A DNA stretch of 6,377 bases, taken from Gammaproteobacteria bacterium (GTDB lineage: Bacteria; Pseudomonadota; Gammaproteobacteria; GRL18). This document shows, piece after piece, positions 1-5,697 of the stretch. Location of the stretch: NCBI GenBank assembly GCA_030632625.1, contig DAOVUK010000199.1, forward strand, positions 1 to 6,377, read 5' to 3'. Below the pieces are notes generated by a model. The model ran no database searches. It was not told the DNA's origin and saw only the letters and a list, made by a program, of their open reading frames with translations. Within the stretch, counting starts at the first letter, position 1. The number at the start of each line of letters is the position of its first letter. The position numbers and the translations under genes are program-made.

Positions 1-60
1 ACAAGTAACCTGTGAACCATCATCCATTGTACAACCGAAAACCATTACGCTTCTTCTCAT
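1..60 (-). CDS. Possible 5' end of an unidentified leftward gene (partial)
   Basis: On the minus strand an ATG at 60-58 opens a frame that stays open to the window edge, 20 codons, beginning MRRSVMVFGC. An in-frame TAG lies two codons upstream of the ATG, so the frame cannot start earlier. A purine-rich AAAAGG (70-75 on the complement) sits 9 nt before the ATG and could be a ribosome binding site. The residues visible are too few to assign a family. It faces away from the antitoxin gene and lies about 60 bp from an FNR-like palindrome that could control it. An open stretch of 20 codons is weak evidence on its own; the upstream stop and the Shine-Dalgarno-like site are what raise it above chance. 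Confidence 0.3.
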   Translation of the reverse strand, partial: MRRSVMVFGCTMDDGSQVTC

Positions 61-117
61 CGTCTAATACCTTTTGTTAATAACCTAGTAATTTAGTATG
101 GTATTATGATACTCGTT

Positions 118-147
118 TTATTGATCTAGATCAATACTTTTTATAAT
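118..147 (+). promoter_or_regulatory. Candidate rightward promoter overlapping the FNR box
   Basis: A perfect -10 hexamer TATAAT lies at 142-147. The possible -35 elements are imperfect: TTATTG at 118-123 with an 18-bp spacer, or TTGATC at 121-126 with a 15-bp spacer. Transcription would begin near 154 and run into the large hairpin at 202-285, which is followed by a short T run. In such AT-rich DNA a TATAAT can occur by chance, so this is only a candidate. Confidence 0.3.
121..134. promoter_or_regulatory. Perfect FNR/Anr-type binding palindrome
   Basis: The sequence TTGATCTAGATCAA matches the FNR consensus TTGAT-N4-ATCAA at every specified base, and the symmetry continues one more base on each side (120-135). 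FNR and its relatives are oxygen-sensing iron-sulfur regulators of the CRP family. The site is centred at 127.5. For the leftward frame at 60, a class II position (-41.5) would put transcription start near 86, but the -10 there (TACTAA on the complement, 93-98) is poor. For a rightward promoter with TATAAT at 142-147 the site overlaps the -35, which would suit repression. CRP half-sites differ (TGTGA), so FNR is the better match. That the site is actually bound is inference. Confidence 0.55.
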
Positions 148-201
148 AAAAAGATAAATATAAGGTGATTAATCAACGTATATTTCTTAATAACCACTGT
201 T

Positions 202-285
202 AAGCCTATGGTCACTTATTTTTCTGACTTTAAAACTCGCTGCGCTCAGACAGTTAAAATCAGAAAAATAAGCAACCACAGGCTT
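202..285. repeat. 26-bp inverted repeat (large hairpin, possible MITE or terminator)
   Basis: The arms 202-227 and 260-285 are inverted copies with 23 of 26 positions matching. Pairing continues into the T/A-rich inner part with a 2-nt offset. The loop contains CTCGCTGCGCTCAGACAG, which is itself partly self-complementary (CTG-CGCT-CAG). The three arm mismatches, and the next one inward, are all A.C type on the plus strand, so they become G.U wobbles in a leftward transcript. On the plus side the 3' arm runs into a TTTTT tract (284-288), giving a terminator-like appearance in the rightward direction. It could be a bidirectional terminator or a small palindromic mobile element; the sequence does not decide. 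Confidence 0.7.
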
Positions 286-305
286 TTTGTAAATAATATG
301 CTTCT

Positions 306-351
306 AAGTTACAAAAATATAAGTCTTTGTATTTTATATGTTTTGTAACTT
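306..351. repeat. 17-bp inverted repeat hairpin
   Basis: The arms 306-322 and 334-351 pair over 17 bp with a single bulged base (340). The outer 11 bp (AAGTTACAAAA / TTTTGTAACTT) are perfect, and the loop is 11 nt. The stem is AT-rich and has no T tract after it, so it is not a standard intrinsic terminator in either direction. It lies about 20 bp beyond the larger inverted repeat at 202-285. Confidence 0.6.
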
Positions 352-451
352 GTCGATGATTACATGTTTTTCGGTCTGGGTTGCTGAATAGTTACAATAT
401 GAGAAAATAAAGGAAAAAGCTGAAAACAGGCTGATTTTTTAAAACCATGCT

Positions 452-470
452 ATCTTACTTAATGTAAGGT
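452..470. promoter_or_regulatory. Possible operator upstream of the antitoxin gene
   Basis: CTTAC (454-458) and GTAAG (464-468) form an inverted repeat around a 5-bp centre, with weaker symmetry out to 452 and 470. It lies 37 bp before the GTG start of the AbrB-like gene. AbrB-fold antitoxins commonly bind a palindrome near their own promoter, so this is a reasonable autoregulatory site. The symmetry is short and I could not define a convincing -35/-10 pair around it. Confidence 0.3.
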
Positions 471-507
471 ATTAAATTAAATGCAGACATTCGATTGAGG
501 TAATGTT

Positions 508-747
508 GTGACTACTGCGACTGTAACAAGCAAAGGCCAGATTACCATCCCTGCTGCGGTTAGAGCAGAATTAAAAATCGTTCCAGGTGACAGGATTGAG
601 TTTGTCAAAATTTCAGACTATCGTTTTGAAGTGATAGCCGCCACACAGGACATTACTCAAATTAAAGGTTTGGTTAAGACAAAGCACCCTGTCAGTATTG
701 ATGAAATGAATACTGCCATTAAAGTCAAATATGATTCCCCTGGATAA
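508..747 (+). CDS. AbrB/SpoVT-fold antitoxin-like DNA-binding protein, without adjacent toxin
   Basis: The product is 79 residues. Residues 4-34, running from VTSKGQITIPAAVR to PGDRIEF, are the swapped-hairpin AbrB/MazE/SpoVT domain, which dimerises and binds DNA. The tail (about 46-79, with the elements IKGLVK and VSIDEMNTAI) resembles the toxin-binding tail of VapB-type antitoxins that accompany PIN-domain RNases. The start is GTG at 508: a TGA lies four codons upstream in frame, the ATG at 503 terminates after two codons, and a GAGG at 497-500 sits 7 nt before the GTG. The length is normal for the family. In such pairs the toxin usually follows directly or overlaps; here the next 110 bp hold no frame with a PIN start. 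It may therefore be an orphan antitoxin, a remnant of a lost module, or a stand-alone regulator. The family call is firm; the role is inferred. Confidence 0.85.
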   Translation: MTTATVTSKGQITIPAAVRAELKIVPGDRIEFVKISDYRFEVIAATQDITQIKGLVKTKHPVSIDEMNTAIKVKYDSPG

Positions 748-860
748 CATTCAGTAGTTTTCACCTTGTACTTTAAAATTGGTGTATAGACACAAAAGAC
801 TAATCTCTAGTTTTGAGTTTTTATCCGTTCTTTTGCTTTTAATTCACCCTAGAGAGAAAA

Positions 861-1100
861 GTGATGCTGGTAGTGTTGGGTAGTCTGGTTCAATTATCCG
901 GGGCTTCGCCTCAGGGTGCCTACTTTTGGTTCGAGGCATGGATGCCGAGGCAGAGCGTGCCATGGATGGCTTTAAAGCGTCAATTCAATTACATACAACT
1001 CTATCTTCCGTTGATTTTTCTTTGGCTCTTGCTCTTGATTTTGGACGCTCACAGTGAGGCACATGGTGAAGTGAGTGCTGGTGGTGGAGGTGCGGTATAG
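861..1100 (+). CDS. Doubtful small ORF with one hydrophobic segment
   Basis: A 79-codon frame opens at GTG 861 (ATG at 864), with only a weak purine tract AGAGAGAAAA before it. The predicted product has a hydrophobic stretch near residues 45-61 (YIQLYLPLIFLWLLLLI) and ends in a glycine-rich SAGGGGAV. I recognise no family. Against it: the last codons lie inside one arm of the 1075-1223 inverted repeat, the middle covers paired palindromes at 935-970, and codon use is mixed (AGG, ATA, GGA). A second open frame on the same strand, two bases on, covers about 884-1054 and includes MDAEAERAMDGFKASI, which reads equally like protein. Two competing frames over repeat-like DNA argue that neither may be translated. 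Confidence 0.2.
   Translation: MMLVVLGSLVQLSGASPQGAYFWFEAWMPRQSVPWMALKRQFNYIQLYLPLIFLWLLLLILDAHSEAHGEVSAGGGGAV
935..970. repeat. Pair of short palindromes with shared GG loop
   Basis: GGCAT-GG-ATGCC (935-946) and GCCAT-GG-ATGGC (959-970) are two 5-bp stems with the same two-base loop and the same CATGGATG core, 12 bp apart. A weaker CATGGATG appears at 1155-1162, and a related stem-loop with CAGGGATG lies at 1126-1143. Tandem short palindromes of this kind are typical of interspersed intergenic repeats; whether copies occur elsewhere in this genome cannot be seen from the window. Confidence 0.4.
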
Positions 1101-1223
1101 TTTGGGGTTCTCATTAATAAAGAGGGAAAACAGGGATGTTTTCATAAAGCGCTACATGGATGACCTTTGATACCTAAAAGCCTGCAGCGACCCCAAACTA
1201 TACCGTACCTCCGCCGCCAGTAC
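1075..1223. repeat. 149-bp structure with 33-bp terminal inverted repeats
   Basis: The arms 1075-1107 and 1191-1223 match at 29 of 33 positions as inverted copies. The inner 15 bp, CGGTATAGTTTGGGG, are perfect. The four differing positions (1077, 1082, 1085, 1092) pair with 1221, 1216, 1213 and 1206 as G.T or T.G, so a rightward transcript could pair along the whole arm. The 83-bp interior holds a 7-bp stem with a GGGA tetraloop (1126-1143). No T tract follows either arm and no clear target-site duplication flanks it. It lies downstream of hslO and could act as a transcript-end structure for that operon, or be a small non-autonomous palindromic element. Confidence 0.75.
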
Positions 1224-1256
1224 GGTTGTTAAACGCAACCATTTCCGAACGGCTCC

Positions 1257-2156
1257 CTAATGTCTGGTCGAAAGATCGGACGGCTGGACATTTTCACTAT
1301 AAATTCCGCCAATATCAATTGCATCAAATTGATAGGTTTTACCGCAAAACTCACAATCAACTGAAATATTGCCCTGTTCTTTTATGATATCACTGGCTTC
1401 CTGGTGGCTGATGGAGCGCAGCATATTGGTCACTTTTTTTCTGGAGCAGCTGCATTTAAAATAAATTGATTCGGGCTCAAAGAGACGTACATCTTCTTCA
1501 TGATAGAGTCGATGCAGTATTTCTCTGGCGCTCAGGCCAAGCAGTTCTTCTGCTTTGATGGTGCTGCCCAGATGGGTAATACGATCCCAGCTGTCGTCAT
1601 CTTCATGCTGTCCGGGTAACTGCTGTAATAACAAACCACCAGCAGCCTGTTCATCTGAGGCCAGAAAAATACGTGTTTCTAACTGCTCAGAACGAGCCAG
1701 ATAACCTTCCAGAAATTCAGCAATACTATTGCCTTCCAGCGCCACAACCCCCTGATAACGCTCCTGTGTTTTAGCCTGTTCAATGGTGATCACTAAAGTA
1801 CCCTGACCCAGGAGGGTGTTCACATCCACCGCTTCAGGCACCTCATCAATAGCAGTTTGCTGATATTTAGCCACACCACGGACACCAAAATCATTTCGAC
1901 ATTCAACCACCATTAGCGTCAAGGCACCATCGCCACTGGCCTGAATCGTCAGTGAACCTTCAAATTTTAAGGTAGCGGACAATAACACCGAAGCAGCAAC
2001 GACCTCCCCTAAATAGCGGCGAATAATTTCAGGGTAATTATGATTGGCCTGCATGTGCTGCCAGACATCATTTAATGTGCTGATTTCACCACGAATATTA
2101 GGCTTATCAAATAAAAAACGGTGTATTTTATCCTTCTCTTTAGTTTGCTCAGTCAT
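1257..2156 (-). CDS. hslO: Hsp33 redox-regulated holdase chaperone
   Basis: Hsp33 is a cytoplasmic chaperone that is inactive while reduced and zinc-bound. Oxidants switch it on by disulfide formation, and it then holds unfolding proteins without using ATP. The 299-residue product has the family's normal length. The N-terminal core (about 10-230) includes the characteristic RRYLGEVVAASVLLSATLKF region, followed by the linker. The C-terminal redox switch is complete: C235-S-C237 and C268-E-F-C271, matching the CXC...CXXC zinc ligands, so the sensor should work. The ATG at 2156-2154 lies 10 bp after the gatB stop, with only a weak GAGA purine tract before it, so translation is probably coupled to gatB. 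It is the last gene of the leftward cluster, and the 1075-1223 inverted repeat lies just downstream. Placing a stress chaperone behind gatB suggests shared transcription rather than a shared reaction. Confidence 0.97.
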   Translation of the reverse strand: MTEQTKEKDKIHRFLFDKPNIRGEISTLNDVWQHMQANHNYPEIIRRYLGEVVAASVLLSATLKFEGSLTIQASGDGALTLMVVECRNDFGVRGVAKYQQTAIDEVPEAVDVNTLLGQGTLVITIEQAKTQERYQGVVALEGNSIAEFLEGYLARSEQLETRIFLASDEQAAGGLLLQQLPGQHEDDDSWDRITHLGSTIKAEELLGLSAREILHRLYHEEDVRLFEPESIYFKCSCSRKKVTNMLRSISHQEASDIIKEQGNISVDCEFCGKTYQFDAIDIGGIYSENVQPSDLSTRH

Positions 2157-2166
2157 ACCGTTTTTC

Positions 2167-3615
2167 TCATGACCGCAGTTTTTTCTGCAGCAGTTGATTG
2201 ACCTGTCCGGGATTAGCCTTGCCTTTTGACGCTTTCATTACCTGACCGACAAAGAAGCCAATCAGCTTATCTTTACCCGATTGAAATTCGGCGACCTGAC
2301 CGGGGTTATCAGCAATCACTCTATCAATAATGGTCTCAATAGCACCCGTATCAGTAATCTGCTTCAGACCTTTTTTATCAATAATAGTATCGGCATCGCC
2401 TTCGCTGCCAGAGCCTTCACCGGAGAACATCGCTTCAAAAACTTCTTTGGCAATTTTTCCGGAAATGGTGTTGTCTTTAATACGCTTTAACAGTCCGGTT
2501 AATTGCTCTGCATTCACAGGACAGTCTTTAAATTCCAGGCCGTTTTTATTATTTATCGCAGCTACATCACCCAAAATCCAGTTGGCAGCCATTTTGGCAT
2601 CACCTATCGCCTGCTGAACCTGTTCATAATAATCAGCCATATCCCGGTCAACCGTCAGTGCCTTAGCGTCTTTTTCTGACAGCCCCAGTTGTTGCATAAA
2701 ACGGGCACATTTTGCATCCGGCAATTCCGGCAAGGTTTTACGGATGGCCTCAATTTCTTCGGCGGAAATCACAATCGGCAATAGGTCAGGATCGGGAAAA
2801 TAACGGTAATCATTCGCTTCTTCTTTACTGCGCATGGGACGTGTTTCATTTTTTTGTGAATCATACAGACGGGTTTCCTGAGTCACGCTACCGCCGCTTT
2901 CAAGAATATCCATCTGGCGTTCGATCTCAACATTGATGGCTTTTTCGACAAAACGAAAAGAGTTGATATTTTTTAATTCCGCACGAGTACCGAATTCTTC
3001 CTGACCTATAGGCCGCAATGACACATTAGCATCACAGCGAAAAGAACCTTCCTGCATATTGCCATCCGAAATACCCAGATAACGCACAATGGAATGAATT
3101 TTACGCATATAGGCCACCGCTTCTTTGGCGCTGCGCATGTCCGGCTCTGAAACGATTTCCAATAGCGGTGTACCTGCCCGATTCAGATCAATACCGGTTT
3201 GCTTATGAAAATTCTCATGCAGAGACTTACCGGCATCTTCTTCCATATGCGCACGGGTCACACCGATGCGTTTTTGTGAACCATCTTCCAGGTCAATATC
3301 AATATAGCCTTCACCAACGATAGGATAATACAATTGGCTGATCTGGTAAGCTTTAGGTGAATCCGGATAAAAATAATTTTTGCGGTCAAAAACAGAACGT
3401 TCATTGATTTGCGCACCAACTGCCAGACCAAACATCACTGATTTATTAAGCGCTTCGCCGTTAAAAACAGGTAAGACACCGGGTAAACCCAAATCAACAG
3501 TACAGGCCTGAGTATTCGGCTCAGCACCATAGGCTGTTGAAGCACCAGAAAATATTTTTGATTTGGTGGACAATTGAACATGGATTTCCAAACCAATAAC
3601 GACTTCCCATTGCAT
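2167..3615 (-). CDS. gatB: Asp-tRNA(Asn)/Glu-tRNA(Gln) amidotransferase subunit B
   Basis: GatB is the subunit of GatCAB that binds the mischarged tRNA and activates the Asp or Glu carboxylate with ATP, before ammonia arriving from GatA completes the amide. The 482-residue product has the full family layout. It begins [20 protein letters not shown], includes [14 protein letters not shown] (81-94) and the GatB signature [17 protein letters not shown] (142-158), and ends in a helical YqeY-like tail ([20 protein letters not shown], near 450-470) that contacts tRNA. A short Gly/Ser-rich stretch [12 protein letters not shown] before [10 protein letters not shown] seems slightly longer than usual, but it lies in a linker. 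The ATG at 3615 is fixed by the conserved N-terminus although the nearest GAGG is 13 nt upstream, a long spacing. It follows gatA after an 89-bp gap of tandem repeats and precedes hslO by 10 bp. Confidence 0.98.
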   Translation of the reverse strand: MQWEVVIGLEIHVQLSTKSKIFSGASTAYGAEPNTQACTVDLGLPGVLPVFNGEALNKSVMFGLAVGAQINERSVFDRKNYFYPDSPKAYQISQLYYPIVGEGYIDIDLEDGSQKRIGVTRAHMEEDAGKSLHENFHKQTGIDLNRAGTPLLEIVSEPDMRSAKEAVAYMRKIHSIVRYLGISDGNMQEGSFRCDANVSLRPIGQEEFGTRAELKNINSFRFVEKAINVEIERQMDILESGGSVTQETRLYDSQKNETRPMRSKEEANDYRYFPDPDLLPIVISAEEIEAIRKTLPELPDAKCARFMQQLGLSEKDAKALTVDRDMADYYEQVQQAIGDAKMAANWILGDVAAINNKNGLEFKDCPVNAEQLTGLLKRIKDNTISGKIAKEVFEAMFSGEGSGSEGDADTIIDKKGLKQITDTGAIETIIDRVIADNPGQVAEFQSGKDKLIGFFVGQVMKASKGKANPGQVNQLLQKKLRS

Positions 3616-3644
3616 AATAATTATTAACCTCTCAGATTTCTGTG

Positions 3645-3711
3645 TTTATTTAACGCTTTATTTAGCTCTTATTTAACTCTTTACTTAGCTCTTTATTTAG
3701 CTCTTTATTTA
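3645..3711. repeat. Tandem 12-bp repeat array spanning the gatA stop
   Basis: Read on the plus strand, the array is a run of units close to TTTATTTAGCTC: starts at 3645, 3657, 3669 (one base short), 3680, 3692 and a final partial copy at 3704. On the coding (minus) strand the unit reads AAATAAAGAGCT. The gatA stop TAA (3705-3707) is in the last unit, and the repeats place further TAA codons in the same frame at 3693-3695, 3681-3683 and 3669-3671. The array fills most of the 89-bp gatA-gatB gap. It most likely grew by replication slippage. Confidence 0.8.
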
Positions 3712-5159
3712 AAAGAAGCAGGCACTTTCATATGCCAGTCTGTTTGCTGTTGAAACTGGTGGGCGACATTGAGTAATTTTGCTTCAGCAAAATGTTTACC
3801 GATTAACTGCAGTCCCACCGGCATACCATTAACAAAGCCTGCAGGTATCGACATGCCGGGAAGACCAGCTAAATTGACGGCAATGGTATAGATGTCTGAC
3901 AAATACATAGTAATCGGATCATCGGTCAATTCACCAATATTAAAAGCCGTTGATGGTGCTGCCGGTCCCATAATGACGTCAACATCATTAAAAGCCTGAT
4001 TGAAATCATTGCTGATCAGGCGGCGGGTTTTTTGCGCCTTAACATAATAGGCATCATAAAAACCTTCAGATAATGCATAAGTTCCCACTAAAATCCGGCG
4101 TTTTACTTCCGGGCCAAAACCCTCTCCACGCGAACGAATATACAGATCATTGAGGTCTTTAGGATCCTCACAACGATGTCCATAGCGGACGCCATCCATG
4201 CGGGACAGATTTGAAGAACATTCTGAAGGCGCAATAATATAGTAGGTAGGGACAGCAAGATTACTGGTCGGCAGGCTGATTTCTTTAATCACCGCACCCA
4301 TTTTTTCATATTCCTGAAGCGCAGATTCGATGACTTTAGCGACAGAATCATCCAGACCTTGTGAAAAGTATTCTTTAGGCAGGCCAATTTTCAGACCCTG
4401 CATACTGTCATTCAGGTTTGCTGTGTAATCGGGTACCGCTTCATCAACACTGGTGGAATCTCTCGGATCCATGCCGGCCATCACATTCAGCATCAGCGCT
4501 GCATCTTCTGCGGTGCGGGTCATAGGGCCCGCCTGATCCAGACTGGAAGCAAAGGCAATCATGCCATAGCGTGACACTCGTCCATAGGTTGGCTTTAATC
4601 CGGTAATACCGCAAAATGATGCCGGCTGACGAATAGAGCCTCCGGTATCTGTGCCGGTTGCAGCCGGTGCCAGCCGGGCAGCAACAGCAGCGGCTGACCC
4701 ACCCGATGAACCGCCGGGTACGGCGTCCTGCTTCCAGGGATTTTTTACCGGGCCATACCAGGAGGTTTCATTGGATGAACCCATGGCAAATTCATCCATA
4801 TTGGTTTTGCCCAGCATGACGGCACCGGAATCATTAAATTTGTTTATTGTGGTGGCGTCATAAGGAGAGATAAACGGATCAAGCATTCTGGAGCCGCAGG
4901 AAGTTTTAACACCCTTGGTACAGAAAATATCTTTTTGCGCCAGAGGGATACCATTCAAAATACCGGCATTGCCTGCTGCTCGCTGTGCATCTGCATTTTT
5001 TGCCTGCTCCAGCGCCCGTTCCGCTGTCACCGTAATAAAACTGTTTAACTGTTCATCCAGCGAATTAATTCGCTCAAGATAGCACTGAGTCAATTCAACA
5101 CTTGAAAATTCCCCGGCTTCGAGTCCAGCACTGAGTTCAGCAATGGTTTTGTTATGCAT
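3705..5159 (-). CDS. gatA: Asp-tRNA(Asn)/Glu-tRNA(Gln) amidotransferase subunit A
   Basis: GatA is the glutaminase of GatCAB and an amidase-signature enzyme. It hydrolyses glutamine (or asparagine), and the ammonia is channelled to GatB. The 484-residue product has family length. The Ser-cisSer-Lys triad is present: K76 in IPLAQKD, the cis-serine S151 in [10 protein letters not shown], and the nucleophile S175 in [14 protein letters not shown]. The conserved [13 protein letters not shown] follows at 187-199, so the enzyme should be active. The ATG at 5159 has a GGA-containing site (5168-5170 on the complement) 8 nt upstream. Its gap to gatC is 247 bp, far wider than usual for this operon, because of the inserted element at 5221-5403. 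Its stop codon lies inside a tandem repeat array. Cotranscription with gatC would require readthrough of the element, or else a promoter within it or beside it. Confidence 0.99.
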   Translation of the reverse strand: MHNKTIAELSAGLEAGEFSSVELTQCYLERINSLDEQLNSFITVTAERALEQAKNADAQRAAGNAGILNGIPLAQKDIFCTKGVKTSCGSRMLDPFISPYDATTINKFNDSGAVMLGKTNMDEFAMGSSNETSWYGPVKNPWKQDAVPGGSSGGSAAAVAARLAPAATGTDTGGSIRQPASFCGITGLKPTYGRVSRYGMIAFASSLDQAGPMTRTAEDAALMLNVMAGMDPRDSTSVDEAVPDYTANLNDSMQGLKIGLPKEYFSQGLDDSVAKVIESALQEYEKMGAVIKEISLPTSNLAVPTYYIIAPSECSSNLSRMDGVRYGHRCEDPKDLNDLYIRSRGEGFGPEVKRRILVGTYALSEGFYDAYYVKAQKTRRLISNDFNQAFNDVDVIMGPAAPSTAFNIGELTDDPITMYLSDIYTIAVNLAGLPGMSIPAGFVNGMPVGLQLIGKHFAEAKLLNVAHQFQQQTDWHMKVPASFK

Positions 5160-5181
5160 CTTTGTTTTCCACTTTCTTTTG

Positions 5182-5199
5182 CAGATAAATTATTATCTG
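5182..5199 (-). promoter_or_regulatory. Small stem-loop in the gatA leader
   Basis: CAGATAA (5182-5188) and TTATCTG (5193-5199) form a perfect 7-bp stem with a 4-nt ATTA loop, extendable by two G.U pairs. It lies 22 nt upstream of the gatA start and just outside the inserted element. It does not cover the presumed ribosome binding site at 5168-5170. It has no T tract, so termination is unlikely. It could stabilise a processed gatA message, or be chance in AT-rich DNA. Confidence 0.35.
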
Positions 5200-5220
5200 T
5201 GCTCAATAAGTCTTTATTCG

Positions 5221-5403
5221 TAACTATATCAGCGTGTTTAGATTTTGCTCAAGTTCTAGGCATTTTTGTGTGACCCTTTATGGGCGCCACAGGCGTTGTG
5301 TGAGCATATACACCCTTTATGGGCGCCACAGGCGTTGTGTGACCATTTTGAACACAAAAATAACGACGAAATTGAGTAAAAGATGAATACGCTGATATAG
5401 TTA
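5221..5403. mobile_element. MITE-like element inserted between gatC and gatA
   Basis: The ends 5221-5271 and 5352-5403 are imperfect inverted copies. The outermost 15 bp (TAACTATATCAGCGT) and the innermost 10 bp (ATTTTTGTGT) are identical, and about 40 of 51 positions match overall. The core carries two 31-bp direct repeats. There is no coding capacity. TTTATTC occurs on both flanks (5213-5219 and 5406-5412), which could be a 7-bp target duplication; alternatively the terminal TA on each side could be a TA duplication of the IS630/mariner kind. With the first reading, the insertion point falls at the gatC stop codon and leaves the protein intact, and the gap without the element would be about 54 bp. 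As RNA in the operon transcript it would form a long stem. Confidence 0.6.
5273..5342. repeat. Two 31-bp direct repeats inside the element
   Basis: The 31-bp unit beginning ACCCTTTATGGGCGCCACAG occurs at 5273-5303 and again, identically, at 5312-5342, with a period of 39 bp and an 8-bp spacer. Each unit contains CGCC-ACA-GGCG, a small palindrome, and ends in TTGTGTGA; a TGTGTGA also precedes the first copy. It is the most GC-rich part of the gatC-gatA gap. Only two copies are present. Confidence 0.85.
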
Positions 5404-5406
5404 CAT

Positions 5407-5697
5407 TTATTCTACAACCCTGGGCACTAAATACAGACCCTCGGCAGTTTCCGGCGCATGTGCCTGTAGATTTTCCCGATCATTGACCTCTGTGACTTCA
5501 TCAGCACGTAAACGCTGCACCGCATCAAGGGGGTGAGCCATTGGTTTTACGCCATCCGTCTCAACTGAGTTTAACTGTTCAACCATATCCAGAATCTTGG
5601 ACAAATTGCTTGCATATTCCGGCATGTCCTGTTCATCAACGCCAAGCCTTGCTAAAAAGGCTATTTTTTCAACATCACTTTTATCCAGTGTGGACAT
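5407..5697 (-). CDS. gatC: Asp-tRNA(Asn)/Glu-tRNA(Gln) amidotransferase subunit C
   Basis: GatC is the small non-catalytic subunit that wraps around the GatA-GatB interface and stabilises the complex. The 96-residue product has family length and features: an N-terminal helix containing VEKIAFLARLGV (9-20), a helical segment NLSKILDMVEQLNSVETDGVKP, and the C-terminal PRVVE that seats in GatA. The ATG at 5697 is supported by GGGAG (5704-5708 on the complement) 6 nt upstream, the best ribosome binding site in this operon. It is the first gene of the leftward cluster, divergent from mreB across 414 bp. The stop codon lies at the edge of the inserted element, and the normal C-terminus suggests that no residues were lost. 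Confidence 0.97.
   Translation of the reverse strand: MSTLDKSDVEKIAFLARLGVDEQDMPEYASNLSKILDMVEQLNSVETDGVKPMAHPLDAVQRLRADEVTEVNDRENLQAHAPETAEGLYLVPRVVE

Larger units (their letters stand above)
61..507. other. AT-rich non-coding region with palindromes
   Basis: I see no convincing reading frame on either strand here. The stretch is strongly AT-rich and carries, in order, an FNR-type palindrome, a consensus -10 hexamer, a short palindrome TGATTAATCA (165-174), two long inverted repeats and the presumed control region of the antitoxin gene. It probably serves as the divergent regulatory region between the leftward gene at the window edge and the rightward gene at 508. Confidence 0.6.
748..1256. 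other. Non-coding region between the antitoxin gene and the hslO end
   Basis: This 509-bp stretch has no gene I trust. Its first 110 bp are AT-rich and featureless; I see no PIN-type toxin and no clear terminator for the antitoxin gene. From about 860 the base composition becomes richer in G and C. The DNA there carries a doubtful small frame, several short palindromes built on CATGGATG or CAGGGATG, and a long inverted repeat. The change in composition and the dense palindromes suggest inserted or repetitive DNA rather than a decayed gene, but this is inference. Confidence 0.5.

Noticed and set aside
165..203. Short leader peptide from GTG at 165
   Set aside because: It is only 12 codons, its presumed ribosome binding site overlaps the start, and its sequence shows no feature such as repeated regulatory codons.
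748..860. PIN-domain or other toxin gene after the antitoxin
   Set aside because: No frame of useful length begins here and no start resembling the usual PIN N-terminus (acidic residue in a hydrophobic strand) is visible on the plus strand.
2157..2170. Overlapping ATGA start for hslO at the gatB stop
   Set aside because: The ATG at 2170-2168 is not in the hslO frame and terminates after five codons; the ATG at 2156 is the right start.
2281..2936. Open frames on the plus strand opposite gatB
   Set aside because: They lie wholly within gatB on the other strand, have no ribosome binding sites of note and encode low-plausibility peptides; gatB is intact and strongly conserved.
4651..4863. Open frame on the plus strand opposite gatA
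   Set aside because: It is the complement of the amidase signature region, whose Gly/Ser/Ala-rich codons leave the antisense frame open by chance.
5273..5342. CRISPR array
   Set aside because: There are only two repeats, the spacer is 8 bp, and the unit sits inside a palindromic element; no cas genes are nearby.
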